Shown: one piece after another, positions 1 through 9,775 of the stretch | How positions within the stretch are numbered: position 1 is the stretch's first letter | How the letters are laid out: each line of letters opens with the position of its first letter | Assembly (NCBI GenBank): GCA_030323885.1 | Contig: CM059199.1 | Span: 76,108,781 to 76,172,780, forward strand | DNA length: 64,000 nucleotides | Source of the DNA: Branchipolynoe longqiensis | Lineage: Eukaryota; Annelida; Polychaeta; Phyllodocida; Polynoidae | Direction of reading: 5' to 3' | Made by a program: the position numbers and the translations under genes | Notes under the pieces: generated by a model | Database searches by the model: none | Seen by the model: only the letters and a program-made list of their open reading frames with translations | Told to the model about the DNA's origin: nothing

Positions 1-592
1 TCCGTGTGGAGTAGTTGCAGTGAGGGGGGGGGGGGGTTGTGTGGGTGTGTGGGTGTGGGGTGGGAGGAGGAGGTGAGGGGGGATTTGGGAGTGAGGAGGG
101 TTGTGGGTGGGGCCGCAGATTGGCAGATTTGGGACGATTATTGGCTAAGGTTGAAAGGAATGCCTGGTCGGCGGAGGGGGCTGGGTGGAAGGGGAGGGGG
201 GAGGGGAGAGCGGGGGAGAGAGAGGGGGCGGGGAGGGAGGGGAGAGCGGCGAGCGGAGGGGGGGGGAGAGGGGGCGGGGAGGGAGGGCTAGGAGGACGAA
301 AGAGAGGGAGGAGACAGGCAGGGGTGGAAGAGGGGAAGAATGGAAGAGTGCAAGAGTAGAAGAGAGGAAGACATGGAGATAGGGAGAGAGGAAGGGAGCA
401 AGAGGGGAAAAGAGGAAAAGGGGAAGAGAGGAAGAGGGGAAGAGAGAGAGAGAGGGAGGTAGGGAGAGAGGAAGAGAGGAGAGACGGGGCGACGAGTAGA
501 GGAAAGAAGGACGGAAGGAAGGCGGGGAACAGGGAGCGAAGGAAGGTGGACAAGATGAGGGGGAGAACATATAGAAAGGGGTGAGATGGAGG
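1..592. repeat. Purine-rich low-complexity DNA
   Basis: G/A-rich on the + strand throughout (runs of gggg, gagag, ggaag). Open frames here translate to Gly/Arg/Glu-rich or, on the other strand, Pro/Ser/Leu-rich compositional peptides with no domain. No gene seen. Confidence 0.85.
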
Positions 593-2250
593 GAATGAAG
601 GTAGAGAGGAAATAGAGAAGGTGAGGGGGTGGGAAGGAAGGTCAAGGGGGAGGGAATGAAGGTAGAGAGGCGATAGAGAAGTGAGGGTGGGAAGGAAGGT
701 CAGAGGGGAGGAAATGAGGTAGAGAGGTGATAGAGAAGGTGGGGGGAAGGAAGGTCAGGGGGAGGGAATGAAGGTAGAGAGGCGATAGAGAAGGTGGGGG
801 CTGAAGGAAGGTCAGGGGAGAGGGAATGAAGGTAGAGAGGCGATACAGAAGGTGGGGGGTGAAGGAAGGTCAGGGGGGAGGGAATGAAGGAAGAGAGGCG
901 ATAGAGAAGGTGAGGGGTGGGAAGGAAGGTCAGGGGGAGGGAATGAAGGTAGAGAGGCGATGGAGAAGGTGGGGGGTGAAGGAAGGTCAGGGGGGAGGGA
1001 ATGAAGGTAGAGAGGCGATAGAGAAGGTGGGGGGGTGGGAAGGAAAGGTCAGTGGGGAGGGAAATGAAGGAAGAGAGGCGATAGAGAAGGTGAGGGGGTG
1101 AAGGAAGGTCAGGGGGGAGGGAATGAAGGTAGAGAGGCGATAGAGAAGGTGGGGGGTGTGAATGAAGGTCAGGGGGGAGATGATGAAGGTAGAGAGGCGA
1201 TACAGAAGGTGGGGGGGTGAAGGAAGGTCAAGGGGGGAATGAAGGTAGAGAGGCGATAGAGAAGGTGGGGGTGAAGGAAGGTCAGGGGGGAGGGAATGAA
1301 GGTAGAGAGGCGATAGAGAAGGTGAGGGGTGGGAAGGAAGGTCAGGGGGGGAATGAGGGTAGAGAGGCGATGCAGAAGGTGGGGGGTGAAGGAAGGTCAG
1401 GGGAGAGGGAATGAAGGTAGAGAGGCGATAGAGAAGGTGGGGGGTGAAGGAAGGTCAGGGGGAGAATGAAGTAGAGAGGCGATACAGAAGGTGGGGGGTG
1501 AAGGAAGGTCAGGGGAGAGGGAATGAAGGTAGAGAGGCGATAGAGAAGGTGAGGGGTGGGAAGGAGGTCAGGGGGTGAATGAGGGTAGAGAGGCGATAGA
1601 GAAGGTGGGGGGTGGGAAGGAAGGTCAGGGGGGAGGGAATGAAGGTAGAGAGGCGATAGAGAAGGTGGGGGCTGAAGGAAGGTCAGGGGAGAGGGGAATG
1701 AAGGTAGAGAGGCGATAGAGAAGGTGGGGGTGAAGGAAGGTCAGGGGAGAGGAATGAAGGTAGAGAGGCGATTGAGAAGGTGGGGGGGTGAAGGAAGGTC
1801 AGTGGGAGTGGGGGTGAGGAAGGCAGGGAGAGGGAATGAAGGTAGAGAGGCGATACAGAAGGTGGGGGGGGGTGAAGGAAGGTCAGTGGGGAGGGATGAA
1901 GGAAGAGAGGTGATAGAGAAGGTGAGGGGGTGAAGGAAGGTCAGGGGGGAGGGAATGAAGGTAGAGAGGCGATACAGAAGGTGGGGGCTGAAGGAAGGTC
2001 AGGGGGGAGGGAATGAAGGTAGAGAGGCGATACAAAAGGTGGGGGGCGGTTGAAGGAAGGTCATGGGGGGAATGAAGGTAGAGAGGCGATACAGAAGGTG
2101 GGGGGTGAAGGAAGGTCAGGGGGGAGGGAATGAAGGTAGAGAGGCGATAGAGAAGGTGGGGGGTGGGAAGGAAGGTCAGGGGGGGAATGAAGGTAGAGAG
2201 GCGATAGAGAAGGTGAGGGGTGGGAAGGAAGGTCAGGGGGAGGGAATGAG
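593..2250. repeat. ~57-bp G-rich minisatellite
   Basis: About 29 imperfect head-to-tail units, each with the landmarks gaaggaaggtcagggg, gggaatgaaggtagagagg and cgatagagaaggtggg. Length varies by a few bases because the G runs differ. Because 57 is a multiple of 3, short stretches stay open (peptides with EGREAIEKV), but frames shift every few units, which argues against coding. Confidence 0.95.
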
Positions 2251-2490
2251 GAGGGTCGGAGGACCGGGAAGGTGGAGGAGATTACTAGCTTGCAAAGAGG
2301 GTGGAGGCGTTAGAGACGTGGGTGGCTTATGGGTAAAGGTGCGTGGGGCGGTGGGGGCGGGGGGAGGGTGGAGGGAGGGTGGGGGGAGGTTGGGGGGAGG
2401 GTGGGAGCAGCTCACAGAAATACTGCCCTTTCTGGGGCCGTATCTAAAAGGGCTTAGAACCCCCACGACGGGCGTGCCACTCCCCCAAGG
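2251..2490. other. G-rich spacer, no gene seen
   Basis: Between two arrays. Contains a short less repetitive patch (about 2270-2340) and a further G-rich stretch. No coding or RNA feature recognised. Confidence 0.6.
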
Positions 2491-2735
2491 AGTGGGTATG
2501 TGTGTGTGTGGGTTTGTGTGGGGTGGGGTGTGAGTGGGTGTGGGTGTGTGGGTGAGTGTGGGTGTGTGTGGGTGTGGGTGTGGGTGTGTTTGGGGTATGT
2601 GTGTGGGTGTGTGTGTGTGGGTGTGGTGGGTGTGGGGTGTGTGGGTGTGTGGGTGTGTGTGGGTGTGGTGGGTGTGGGTGTGTGGGCGTGTATGGGTGTG
2701 GGTATGTGTGTGTGTGGGTGTGTGTGGGTGTGGGT
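2491..2735. repeat. GT-rich (tgtgggtg)n low-complexity array
   Basis: Nearly pure G/T on the + strand, built from tgtgtggg and gtgggtgt words. All three forward frames stay open (Val/Gly/Cys/Trp peptides), a compositional artefact. Confidence 0.9.
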
Positions 2736-2795
2736 ACTGGAGCAGGCTGAAAGGACTGGTGATGCTAGACTGACGGGAGGACGAGGCGATGGTTG

Positions 2796-4265
2796 CGGAT
2801 GGTAGGGGATTGTAGGGGGATGGTAGGGGATGGTAGGGCAGGGTAGGGGATGGTAGGGGATGGTAGGGGATGGTAGGGGAGGGTAGGGGGGTAGGGGAGG
2901 GTAGGGGATGGGAGGGGAAGGTAGGGGAAGGTAGCGGATTGTAGCGGATGGTAGGGGATAGTAGGGGATGGTAGGGGATGGCAGGGGAAGGTAGTGGATG
3001 GTAGTGGATGGTAGGGGATGGTAGGGAAGGTAGGGGAAGGTAGTGGGTGGTAGGGGATGGTACGGGAAGGTACGCGAAGGTAGGGGATGGTTGGGGAAGG
3101 TAGGGATGGTAGGGGAAGGTAGGGGATGGTAGCGGATGGTAGGGGATTGTAGCGGATGGTAGGGGATAGTAGTGGATGGTAGGGGATGGTAGGGGATGGC
3201 AGGGGAAGGTAGGGCAAGGTACGCGAAGGTAGGGGATGGTTGGCGAAGGTAGGGGATGGTAGGGGATGGTGGGGGATGGTAAGAGAAGGCAGGGGAAGAT
3301 AGGGGATGGTAGGGGATGGTTGGGGATGGTAGGGGATGGTAGGGGATGGGAGGGGAAGGTAGGGGATGGTAGGGGATGGCAGGGGAAGGTAGGGGAAGGT
3401 AGGAGATTGTAGCGGATGGTAGGGGATAGTAGGGGATGGTAGGAGATGGCAGGGGAAGGTAGGGGAAGGTAGCGGATTGTAGGGGAAGGTAGCGGATGGT
3501 AGGGGATGGTAGGGGATGGTCGGGGAAGGTAGCAGGTAAGGGATGGTAGGGGATGGTGGGGGAAGGTAGGGGAAGGTAGCGGATGGTAGGGGATGGTAGG
3601 GGATGGTAGGTGATGTTCGGGGAAGGTAGGGGAAGGTAGGGGATGGTAGGGGAAGGTAGGGGATGGTAGGGGATGGTAGGTGATGTTCGGGGAAGGTAGG
3701 GGAAGGTAGGGGATGGTAGGGGAAGGTAGGGGATGGTAGGGGATGGTAGGGGATGGTAGGAGATGGTTTGGGAAGGTATGGGGTGGTAGGGGAAGGTAGG
3801 GGATGGTAGGGGAAGGTAAGGGATGTTAGGGGAAGGTAGGGGATGGTAGGGGAAGGTAGGGGATGGTAGGGGAAGGTAGGGGAAGGTAGGGATCGTAGGG
3901 GATAGTAGGGTGTGGTAGGGGAAGGTAGTGGATGGTAGGGCAAGGTAGGGGGAGGGAGGGGGAGGTTGGCGATGGTAGGGGATATTAGGGGATGGTAGTG
4001 GATGGTAGCGGAAGGTAGGGGATGTTAGGGGAAGGTAGGGGAAGGTAGAGGAAGGTAGCGGAAGGTAGGGGATAGTAGGGCGTGGTTGGGGATGGTCGGG
4101 GAAGGTAGGGGATGGTAGGGCAAGGTAGGCGAAGGTAGGGGAAGGTAGGGGATGGTAGGGCTTGTTAGGGGAAGGTAGGGGATGGTAGGGGATGGTAGGG
4201 GATGGTAGGAGAGGGATGATTGGGGAGGGGATGGTAGAGGGAGGGGATGGCAGGGGAGGAGGGAG
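2796..4265. repeat. 10-bp G-rich satellite (ggtaggggat)n
   Basis: About 145 copies of a 10-bp word alternating between ggatggtagg and ggaaggtagg, with scattered substitutions (gcggat, gatgtt) and occasional length changes. The 10-bp period equals about one helical turn and gives a periodic Pro/Tyr/Leu/Ser frame on the - strand (616 and 392 codons). Strand asymmetry is extreme: the + strand is almost free of C. Repeated gggg and gg tracts make G-quadruplex formation plausible. Confidence 0.95.
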
Positions 4266-4403
4266 AGCAGGGGACCTGTTAGAATGGGGGATAGGAGCTG
4301 CCACCTGGCTCCCACCTGGTGGCAGGTGAAGGTACTATATAAGACCACCCGGCGCTATCCAATCACTGTAATTCCAACCACATTATGTGGTGCATAAGAA
4401 TTA

Positions 4404-4699
4404 TGGCAGAATGGTTAGAGTGTCTGACTTTTTTCTAGGTCAGACTCCTAATCTGAAGGTTGGTGGTTCGATTCCCCATGCCCCCACCTCTGCCAATTTG
4501 GATTTCCACCGCTGTGGATAACTGTCAGCATCATCAAAGGCCAGTTGCTCTCATACCATGTCTATGTGGTGTGGGAGGTTAAAAATCCCTTGGGTCGGTA
4601 AAAGTGTAGGCTCGGGCTTTCGATCGACAAACTGTCTAATGGTGAAAACAAGTCTGTTCAGGCTTATCCATGATAGGCAGTATAAATCTTCAAGAAAGG
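4404..4699 (+). mobile_element. SINE-A (tRNA-headed)
   Basis: The tRNA-like head has an A-box-like tggttagagtg and a B-box-like ggttcgattcc, followed by a conserved body (ccagttgctctcatacc, tatgtggtgtg, taaaaatcccttgggtcggt). Other copies lie at 34050-34276 (-) and 63685-63972 (+). The long loop between the boxes and the shared body mark a SINE rather than a functional tRNA gene. Confidence 0.85.
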
Positions 4700-4935
4700 G
4701 AATGCAGCTTTAAATCGAGAAGTGAATTCAATAGAAAATACTCCTGCAACCACTTGTTTCTGGGATCAGGCTCCTTCTGGTTCAGGAATTTCAAACATGA
4801 CTATAATTGGGTCATTGGGTCATTGGGTTTATCGCGTCCTCTGTCTGTCTCTTTGTATAAGAGGCAGTATTTACTTGTGTCTACAGTAGGCAGCCTCACC
4901 TCTGTTTTCTCATCAAATGCACTTATTTGTGATAA

Positions 4936-5035
4936 CTATTTTTTTTTTGGTAAAGTATTTATTCATCTGAACATGACATTTGTCAGCGCCGGAGCACTGG
5001 TGTTCCGGCCATCTTACTATTAGAATTGACAGTGT
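4936..5035 (-). mobile_element. Polyadenylated retroelement 3' end
   Basis: Read on the - strand: ggccggaacaccagtgctcc, a hairpin-forming segment, then a gaataaata signal and a run of A (poly-T on the + strand at about 4940-4948). The same block recurs at 38968-39045, so it is a dispersed 3' tail. Parent element unknown. Confidence 0.5.
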
Positions 5036-5357
5036 CAATAATCTAAGTTTGATCAGTGCTGTATTAGTTACGGCACTGATCCTGTTGAATTAAGGGAGTG
5101 GCTCCTGCTGTATAATGTACAGCACCAGTCACTGTAGTTCATGCAAAAACGTGTATACTCGGGGCAACTCAAATAATCATTGTGGGTTACATTTTTTCTC
5201 TTTTAAAACAAGTTAAGTTCAGAGTTGACAAGACATTCTGTCTGTCTTATATAATGTTCAATGTGTTTAAACAGATTGATAGTTGTGTAGGATGTTCGGT
5301 GCGTTGATCGTTTGTTCATGATGGTTAAGGGTGGTGGCAGGGGAGGGTTGCCCATTG
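5036..5357. other. Unassigned non-coding stretch
   Basis: AT-rich sequence with a small inverted motif (gatcagtgctgtatta / cggcactgatcc, about 5050-5085). No gene, tRNA or recognised repeat seen. Confidence 0.5.
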
Positions 5358-5690
5358 GGAGCAGGACGTAGCTCAGGCGGTGGAGTGTCCACCTGTGAAG
5401 GTCTCAGTCATCCTAGCGATCCTGCTCAGTCGACCCTTTTGCAGTTTGGGCTATTTTCTGTTCCAACCAGTGGTCCACAACTGGTTCATCAAAGACGGTG
5501 GTATCTGCTGTCCTGTCTGTAGGAAAGTGTGTATAAAAGACCCCTCGCTGCTTATCAGAAAGAGTAGCCTATGTGGCGGCAGTGGGTTTCCTCCAAAGAA
5601 ATATGTCAGAATGACCATTATGTTTGACGGCCAATAGCTGATGATATGAAAATCAATGGATTCTAGAGACGTCGTTAGATAAAAAAAAGC
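5358..5690 (+). mobile_element. SINE-D, mollusc-type
   Basis: tRNA-like head (gacgtagctcaggcggtgg), then gggctattttctgttccaac, a hairpin tggtccacaactggttcatc, ctgtcctgtctgtagg, tataaaagacccctcgctgc, and a tail ggtttcctccaaagaaatatg ending near an A-rich run. It resembles a SINE I remember as widespread in molluscs; this is recollection, not a search. A second copy, inverted, is at 53192-53526. Confidence 0.8.
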
Positions 5691-5737
5691 TTTACTTTAT
5701 TTGCGATATAAAGAAACAAAAGAAACATTAGCAATGT

Positions 5738-5785
5738 GGCTTTCCAATCTGCTTCTAATCGCATCCTATTTGTTATACTCTACAG
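5738..5785 (+). other. 3' splice site of homeobox exon
   Basis: A pyrimidine-rich tract (tttccaatctgcttctaatc, then tatttgttatactc) ends in tacag immediately before the reading frame VKIWFQNRRMKW. The acceptor is phase 0. The junction lies within homeodomain helix 3, just before conserved residues V47-K-I-W-F, a placement seen in several ANTP-class genes. Confidence 0.8.
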
Positions 5786-6208
5786 GTCAAGATATGGTTC
5801 CAGAACCGCCGAATGAAGTGGAAACGAGGCAAGAAGTCAATCGTCGAGGCCAAGGAAGCCTCCAAGGTCAAGGCCGAGTCTGAAAGGGCAAACAAAGGTC
5901 AAGGCGAACATGAGAAGGTCAAGGCCGAGGTGAAGGACAAGCGCGAGCTTGTGGTGGACAGCCCCCAGGAGGCCTTGCAAGACCACAAAGACTCGTGTCT
6001 CGACTCGAGTCTCGAGGCCGATGAGAATGTGGATTCAAGCGAGATCATAGACGTTGGGGGCCGACCCCCCCTGGTGGCAGAACCCAGCATCAAAAACCCA
6101 CTTGTCGACCAATCAAACCTGCACAGAGACATTCCCGACGACCTCTCCATGCTCGGGCCAGCTATGACGTCACAACACCCGCAACATCCCATCAACGCCC
6201 GTATGTAG
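5786..6208 (+). CDS. Homeobox terminal exon, MNX-like
   Basis: This is the last coding exon of an ANTP-class homeodomain transcription factor, a nuclear sequence-specific DNA-binding protein. It encodes 140 residues from phase 0 at 5786 to a stop at 6206-6208. Residues 1-14 (VKIWFQNRRMKWKR) are the C-terminal half of homeodomain helix 3, with the invariant W, F, N and R; N at residue 7 corresponds to DNA-contacting Asn51. The following GKKSIVEAKEASK resembles the RSKKAQQEAKE-type tail of MNX (HB9/exex) proteins. NRRMKWKR plus the KK-x-EAK tail makes MNX my first choice over Gbx, Hlx, Dbx or Nedx-type genes. Residues about 15-55 are highly charged (Lys/Glu) with repeated KVKAE; the rest is an unstructured-looking acidic tail with no recognised motif. 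The first ATG (5813) is internal, so the frame must start by splicing. Helices 1-2 are not in the window, so an upstream intron exceeds 5.7 kb. Expression cannot be judged. Confidence 0.85.
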   Translation, partial: VKIWFQNRRMKWKRGKKSIVEAKEASKVKAESERANKGQGEHEKVKAEVKDKRELVVDSPQEALQDHKDSCLDSSLEADENVDSSEIIDVGGRPPLVAEPSIKNPLVDQSNLHRDIPDDLSMLGPAMTSQHPQHPINARM

Positions 6209-6357
6209 GTCACGTGATGAAGGCTAATAATGTAGGTCAACTGACTGTTGTAATTGGGTCAACGAGAGAGAGTGAGTGAGAGTGAGCTCTCACACCATCT
6301 GATTAAGGGTATTGCATTGGTTCATGTTTAGTGTATCATTAAATGATATTAAACGCG
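6209..6357 (+). other. Probable 3' UTR of the homeobox gene
   Basis: Non-repetitive sequence after the stop codon. Possible non-canonical polyadenylation signals attaaa at about 6338 and 6348. It runs into a pogo-like MITE at 6358, so the true transcript end is unknown. Confidence 0.4.
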
Positions 6358-6556
6358 TACAGTTAAACCTGTCTAAATCGACTGACCATGGAACCGACCT
6401 TAGATGGTCCATTTAGGGAGGTGGTCGGTTTAGGGATTAAAAAAAAAATCGTTACAATGGTTTTGTATGGGTGATCGTTTGGGACCCAAATACAGTGATC
6501 GATATAGGGGAGGGGGTTGATATGTGGAGGTGATCGGTTAGAGAGGTTTTATTGTA
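6358..6556. mobile_element. Pogo-like MITE
   Basis: TA-flanked, with a left end cagttaaacctgtctaaatc and an inverted right end agaggttttattg. The interior carries rearranged 'gaccgacc', 'ggtcc' and 'tttagggagg' words. Relatives: 27524, 38678, 47856 and 60103. TA flanks plus a CAGTARAACCTC-like terminus suggest Tc1/mariner-pogo; no transposase present. Confidence 0.75.
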
Positions 6557-6983
6557 CATAGTTTCACATTCACGTAATTAAATATGCATATACACCGGAA
6601 GTAGAGGGCTGAGTATTGTTGTGAAGGTTGATGGCACTTCTTAGTATTAACGGTTATTATCCATAGAGACTAGAGACTTGATGTACTCAGACATGTGTTT
6701 ACATGTGTATTTATGATGTTTGGTGCTATATATTATGAAGTGGATCATTATTGTCAGAGTCGATGTCCTCCGTATGTATATATTGTTGATGTCAACATGG
6801 GTCACGTGACTGCTTTATTTACATATTTATTACCTCGTGCGCTTTAAGGCATTATCTAAAGTTTGCCATATTTCCACAAACATACAGAGAGTTACTACTA
6901 TTCCAGACCCCCCGCCCCCCTCGATCATCCATCACCCCTGCCCCACAAAGTAGTACGCGTCAACATGTTGCGTTAAGTTTTAT
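6557..6983. other. AT-rich stretch, no gene seen
   Basis: No convincing open frame. A short C-run (cccccgcccccctcg) lies near 6910. Confidence 0.5.
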
Positions 6984-7340
6984 TTAACGTTGCATAGTCC
7001 GATGATTTTGAGTTTCTGTTATTTCCTGAGATAAAGATATTAGGGTCGATCATTATAATCTACCTTACATTAGATTGAAGTAACTTTTATTTTAAATGGC
7101 TAACTTTTGAGATATTTGAAGTGCAAATGTGCGAAATGAATTTTGGCAAGCTTGCCAAAACTCTAACACCATCGGCTTATACAGTAACAGGTTCTATTAA
7201 ATTGACTAAGTATTCCCCTTATATCTGATGACAAATGTTTAATAAGTGCACCAGTATCTAAGTTAGATATGCAGAATCAAATCTAGATAATTGTTTTCGT
7301 TTTGAAAATTTGATGTTTTGATCAAACCATGCAGCTTTAA
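6984..7340. mobile_element. MITE-GCAT copy
   Basis: Ends are inverted: left taacgttgcatagtccgatg, right ccatgcagctttaa. The interior has palindromically related blocks (gatattagggtcgatc, aactttgagatatttg, ttggcaagcttgccaa). The same arrangement occurs at 22493-22842 and 59143-59641 and as an interrupted copy at 24829-26655. TTAA/TAA-like edges; no coding capacity. Confidence 0.8.
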
Positions 7341-7913
7341 CCAAAGACATGTATTAAAGTGAGTGCAAGGCTTTCCCAATGGATGCTCGTCCAGCCGATC
7401 AACCAATGTTACATTCAATAATTAAATACAGTTCATACTTATGCAAAATACATTGTTCCAATAAATCGGAAATTTACATCTTTACCTAGAATCACATATG
7501 TCTCTGTATGTATTCATGTTGGTAAGCATTTCACATGCATATCTACATATGACCATATGACAAGTGATGTCAAAATGACATCAAATTTATATAATAGTGA
7601 TTCCATGAATTTGCCTAATTTGGCCCTATTTTAGGATGCATTTGTCGCTGTAATTGTCAGACTTATTCAATATAAATCGTTAAAAGAAATCAGCAGTTGA
7701 CATTTTTACATAGAATCAGATAGGCTTCTATATGTATACATATATGCAAGTATTTTACTTAAGGCCAGAGGACAAGTGATGTCGAAGTTGCATAGAATAG
7801 TGATTAGATGACAGTGGTTTACGTTGCATCAGCAATCTTTTAAACCATAAAAGCTGCTTATAAGGTATAGCAAATTCTAGCCTCCACCCCCTGGTGCATA
7901 CTTTGTATGACTG
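7341..7913. other. AT-rich DNA with diverged direct duplication
   Basis: Two related blocks of about 130 bp (about 7470-7600 and 7690-7810) share acatttttacatagaatca-like, tctatatgtat and gacaagtgatgtc segments. No gene seen. Confidence 0.55.
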
Positions 7914-8516
7914 TAAAGCGGCTGTCACACATCACCAGATTGAGCAACGGACAGAATTCTCTAGTCCGGTGGTGATAAGTATCAAAATGTATTAAAATGT
8001 GTCAAAGTGTTGTGACATCGGGTCTATGAATGGGCATGAAACGGACATGAAACGGACAGCCAACGGACGAAACCAACTCAAATCAGACAAGAACTATAGA
8101 CATCAATCCGGCGGCATCCATTCCTAGTTTTGTGCATGTTCAAAACTTGAACGGACAGTGGCTGTCACACATCACCGGATTGGGTAAAGGGACAGGAACC
8201 GAACAAAGTCCGGTTTGTGTCCGTTCAAGTTTGGAACATGCACAAAACTAGGAATGGATGCCGCTGGATTGATGTCTACGGTTCTTGTCTGATTTGAGTT
8301 TGTTTTGTCCGTTTCATGTCCGTTGGCTGTCCGTTTCATGTCCGTTTCATGTCCGTTTCATGTCCGTTTCATGTCTGTTTCATGTCCGTTTCATGTCCAT
8401 TCATAGACCCAATGTAGCAACACTTTGAGACATTTTAATACATTTTGATACTTATCACCACCGGACTAGACAATTCTGTCCGTTGCTCAATCCAGTGATC
8501 TGTGACAGCCGCTTAA
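7914..8516. mobile_element. TAA-foldback H1 (composite, double core)
   Basis: TAA at both edges; perfect end pair agcggctgtcaca / tgtgacagccgct. The left ~240 bp is an inverted copy of the right part, and an internal terminus (ggctgtcacacatcaccgg, about 8159) shows a complete element sitting beside an inverted half-element. Two oppositely oriented cores (tagttttgtgcatgttcaaa, 8125; inverted at 8224-8249). Arms are built from cggaca / catgtccgtttcatgtccg words. No protein encoded. Confidence 0.85.
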
Positions 8517-8784
8517 GAAAGTAGAAACTTTGGATTGGATGACTTCAAATTAAATTGCATTTCAGCTAGTAAACAAAGAAAAGATTGTCAACCCAAAATG
8601 ATGGTAATGTTCTGTATATGGTTGCCAGCTCTGTATCTGCGGACTTTTGTACATGTGCCAAGATAAAAGATAAATTAATTTGTGTCCTTTGTATGCTGTG
8701 TTTCTTTTTTCAGAATAACCATACACCTGTACTGTTTGTTCCGTCTGCCATAAATCTGACACTATATGTGTATGTGCCACACAG

Positions 8785-9000
8785 GAACGCCAAATGAGTT
8801 GAGCGCCTGCTTTGGGTGTTTAGCATGTCATCGAATTCAAGCCCCGAGTTAGAAAGTCAAACCAATGATATACAAATTTATACTTGCCACTACCTAGCGT
8901 GGCACACATCATTACTTGGATAGCGTAGCAAGCAGAGGTGGAATGAGAAAGACCAATTGTCTGCGATTGAAACTTTCCCTGTTTAATCAGCTAATTGGAA
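8785..9000 (+). mobile_element. SINE-B-like variant
   Basis: SINE-B head (aatgagttgagcgcc, ttcaagccccgag, agtcaaaccaatga, tttatacttgccactaccta) joined to a different 3' body (gaatgagaaagaccaattgtctgcgatt). The same variant occurs at 52420-52625 (+) and 13180-13390 (-). Confidence 0.7.
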
Positions 9001-9686
9001 GCACACACACACACACACACAAAGGTATTCCGGATTTACAAGTTCCTCCTTGTGGAGTATACTTGAACCTCTGCCACAATGAATGTATAAGTACAACCAT
9101 TATCAGTTGATTATGCTGAGCCCCAATCCTTGTCCAGTGGAGTGGATAATGGGGACAACTTTGGCAGTTAGTCATATTTACCTACTTCTGATTTAGTAGG
9201 CTATAAACCTGCATCAAAATGCCTATATCACCTCGTATTCCCTTTGGTATCAGCCACCTATGTACTGATAAGGTTCAGGATTGCTTAACTTCGGTGATCG
9301 AGCAAGATCTGATTGCAATCTAAAATATATCCCTCAACAACCGAGCATCAATTTAAAATAATTGTATGTGTTTAATTGACGATGTGAGTCTTTGTGTGAA
9401 TTGAAGACGAACGGTTTCCAATTATTTAAGAAGTACGTGGATTTTGGGAAGAAATTGGTTAAGTTACATTCTGCACCGCATAATACGGTACAATAATTGT
9501 CACGTGGTGTAACTATATTTATAGCTAACCAAGCCTGTGGGGCGTTGTATATAAGTTATACATGTGTACTGGTGTGCTAACAAACTGCATAGTGAACAGA
9601 ATCTCATATTAATGTCTGATGGTGCTCTGACTGTCAGTGGTCTATGACGTCATAAAGAGCGCAAAGCAAACATGAGGCCATCGTTA
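9001..9686. other. (CA)n and unassigned AT-rich DNA
   Basis: A short (ca)10 run lies at about 9002-9022. The rest has no recognisable gene or repeat. Confidence 0.5.

Positions 9687-9770
<84 letters not shown>
9687..9770. repeat. (AT)n microsatellite
   Basis: About 42 uninterrupted ta/at dinucleotides, directly abutting the MITE-GAGT at 9771. Confidence 0.95.

Positions 9771-9775
<5 letters not shown>

Noticed and set aside
2454..4304. A 616-codon Pro/Leu/Ser/Tyr-rich frame on the - strand
   Set aside because: It is the translation of a 10-bp array with period-10-codon repeats, has no domain or signal, and several frames are open at once.
4404..4475. tRNA gene
   Set aside because: A and B boxes are present, but the cloverleaf is poor and the same body recurs at 34050 and 63685, so it is a SINE head. 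The same applies to the heads at 11119, 30804 and 56386.
4670..5023. 117-codon frame on + upstream of the homeobox exon as its missing exon
   Set aside because: It lacks homeodomain helix 1-2 residues and overlaps the SINE-A tail and a poly-A retroelement end.
5331..5637. Small frames in the SINE-D copy (63 and 85 codons)
   Set aside because: They fall wholly in a dispersed SINE that recurs inverted at 53192-53526.
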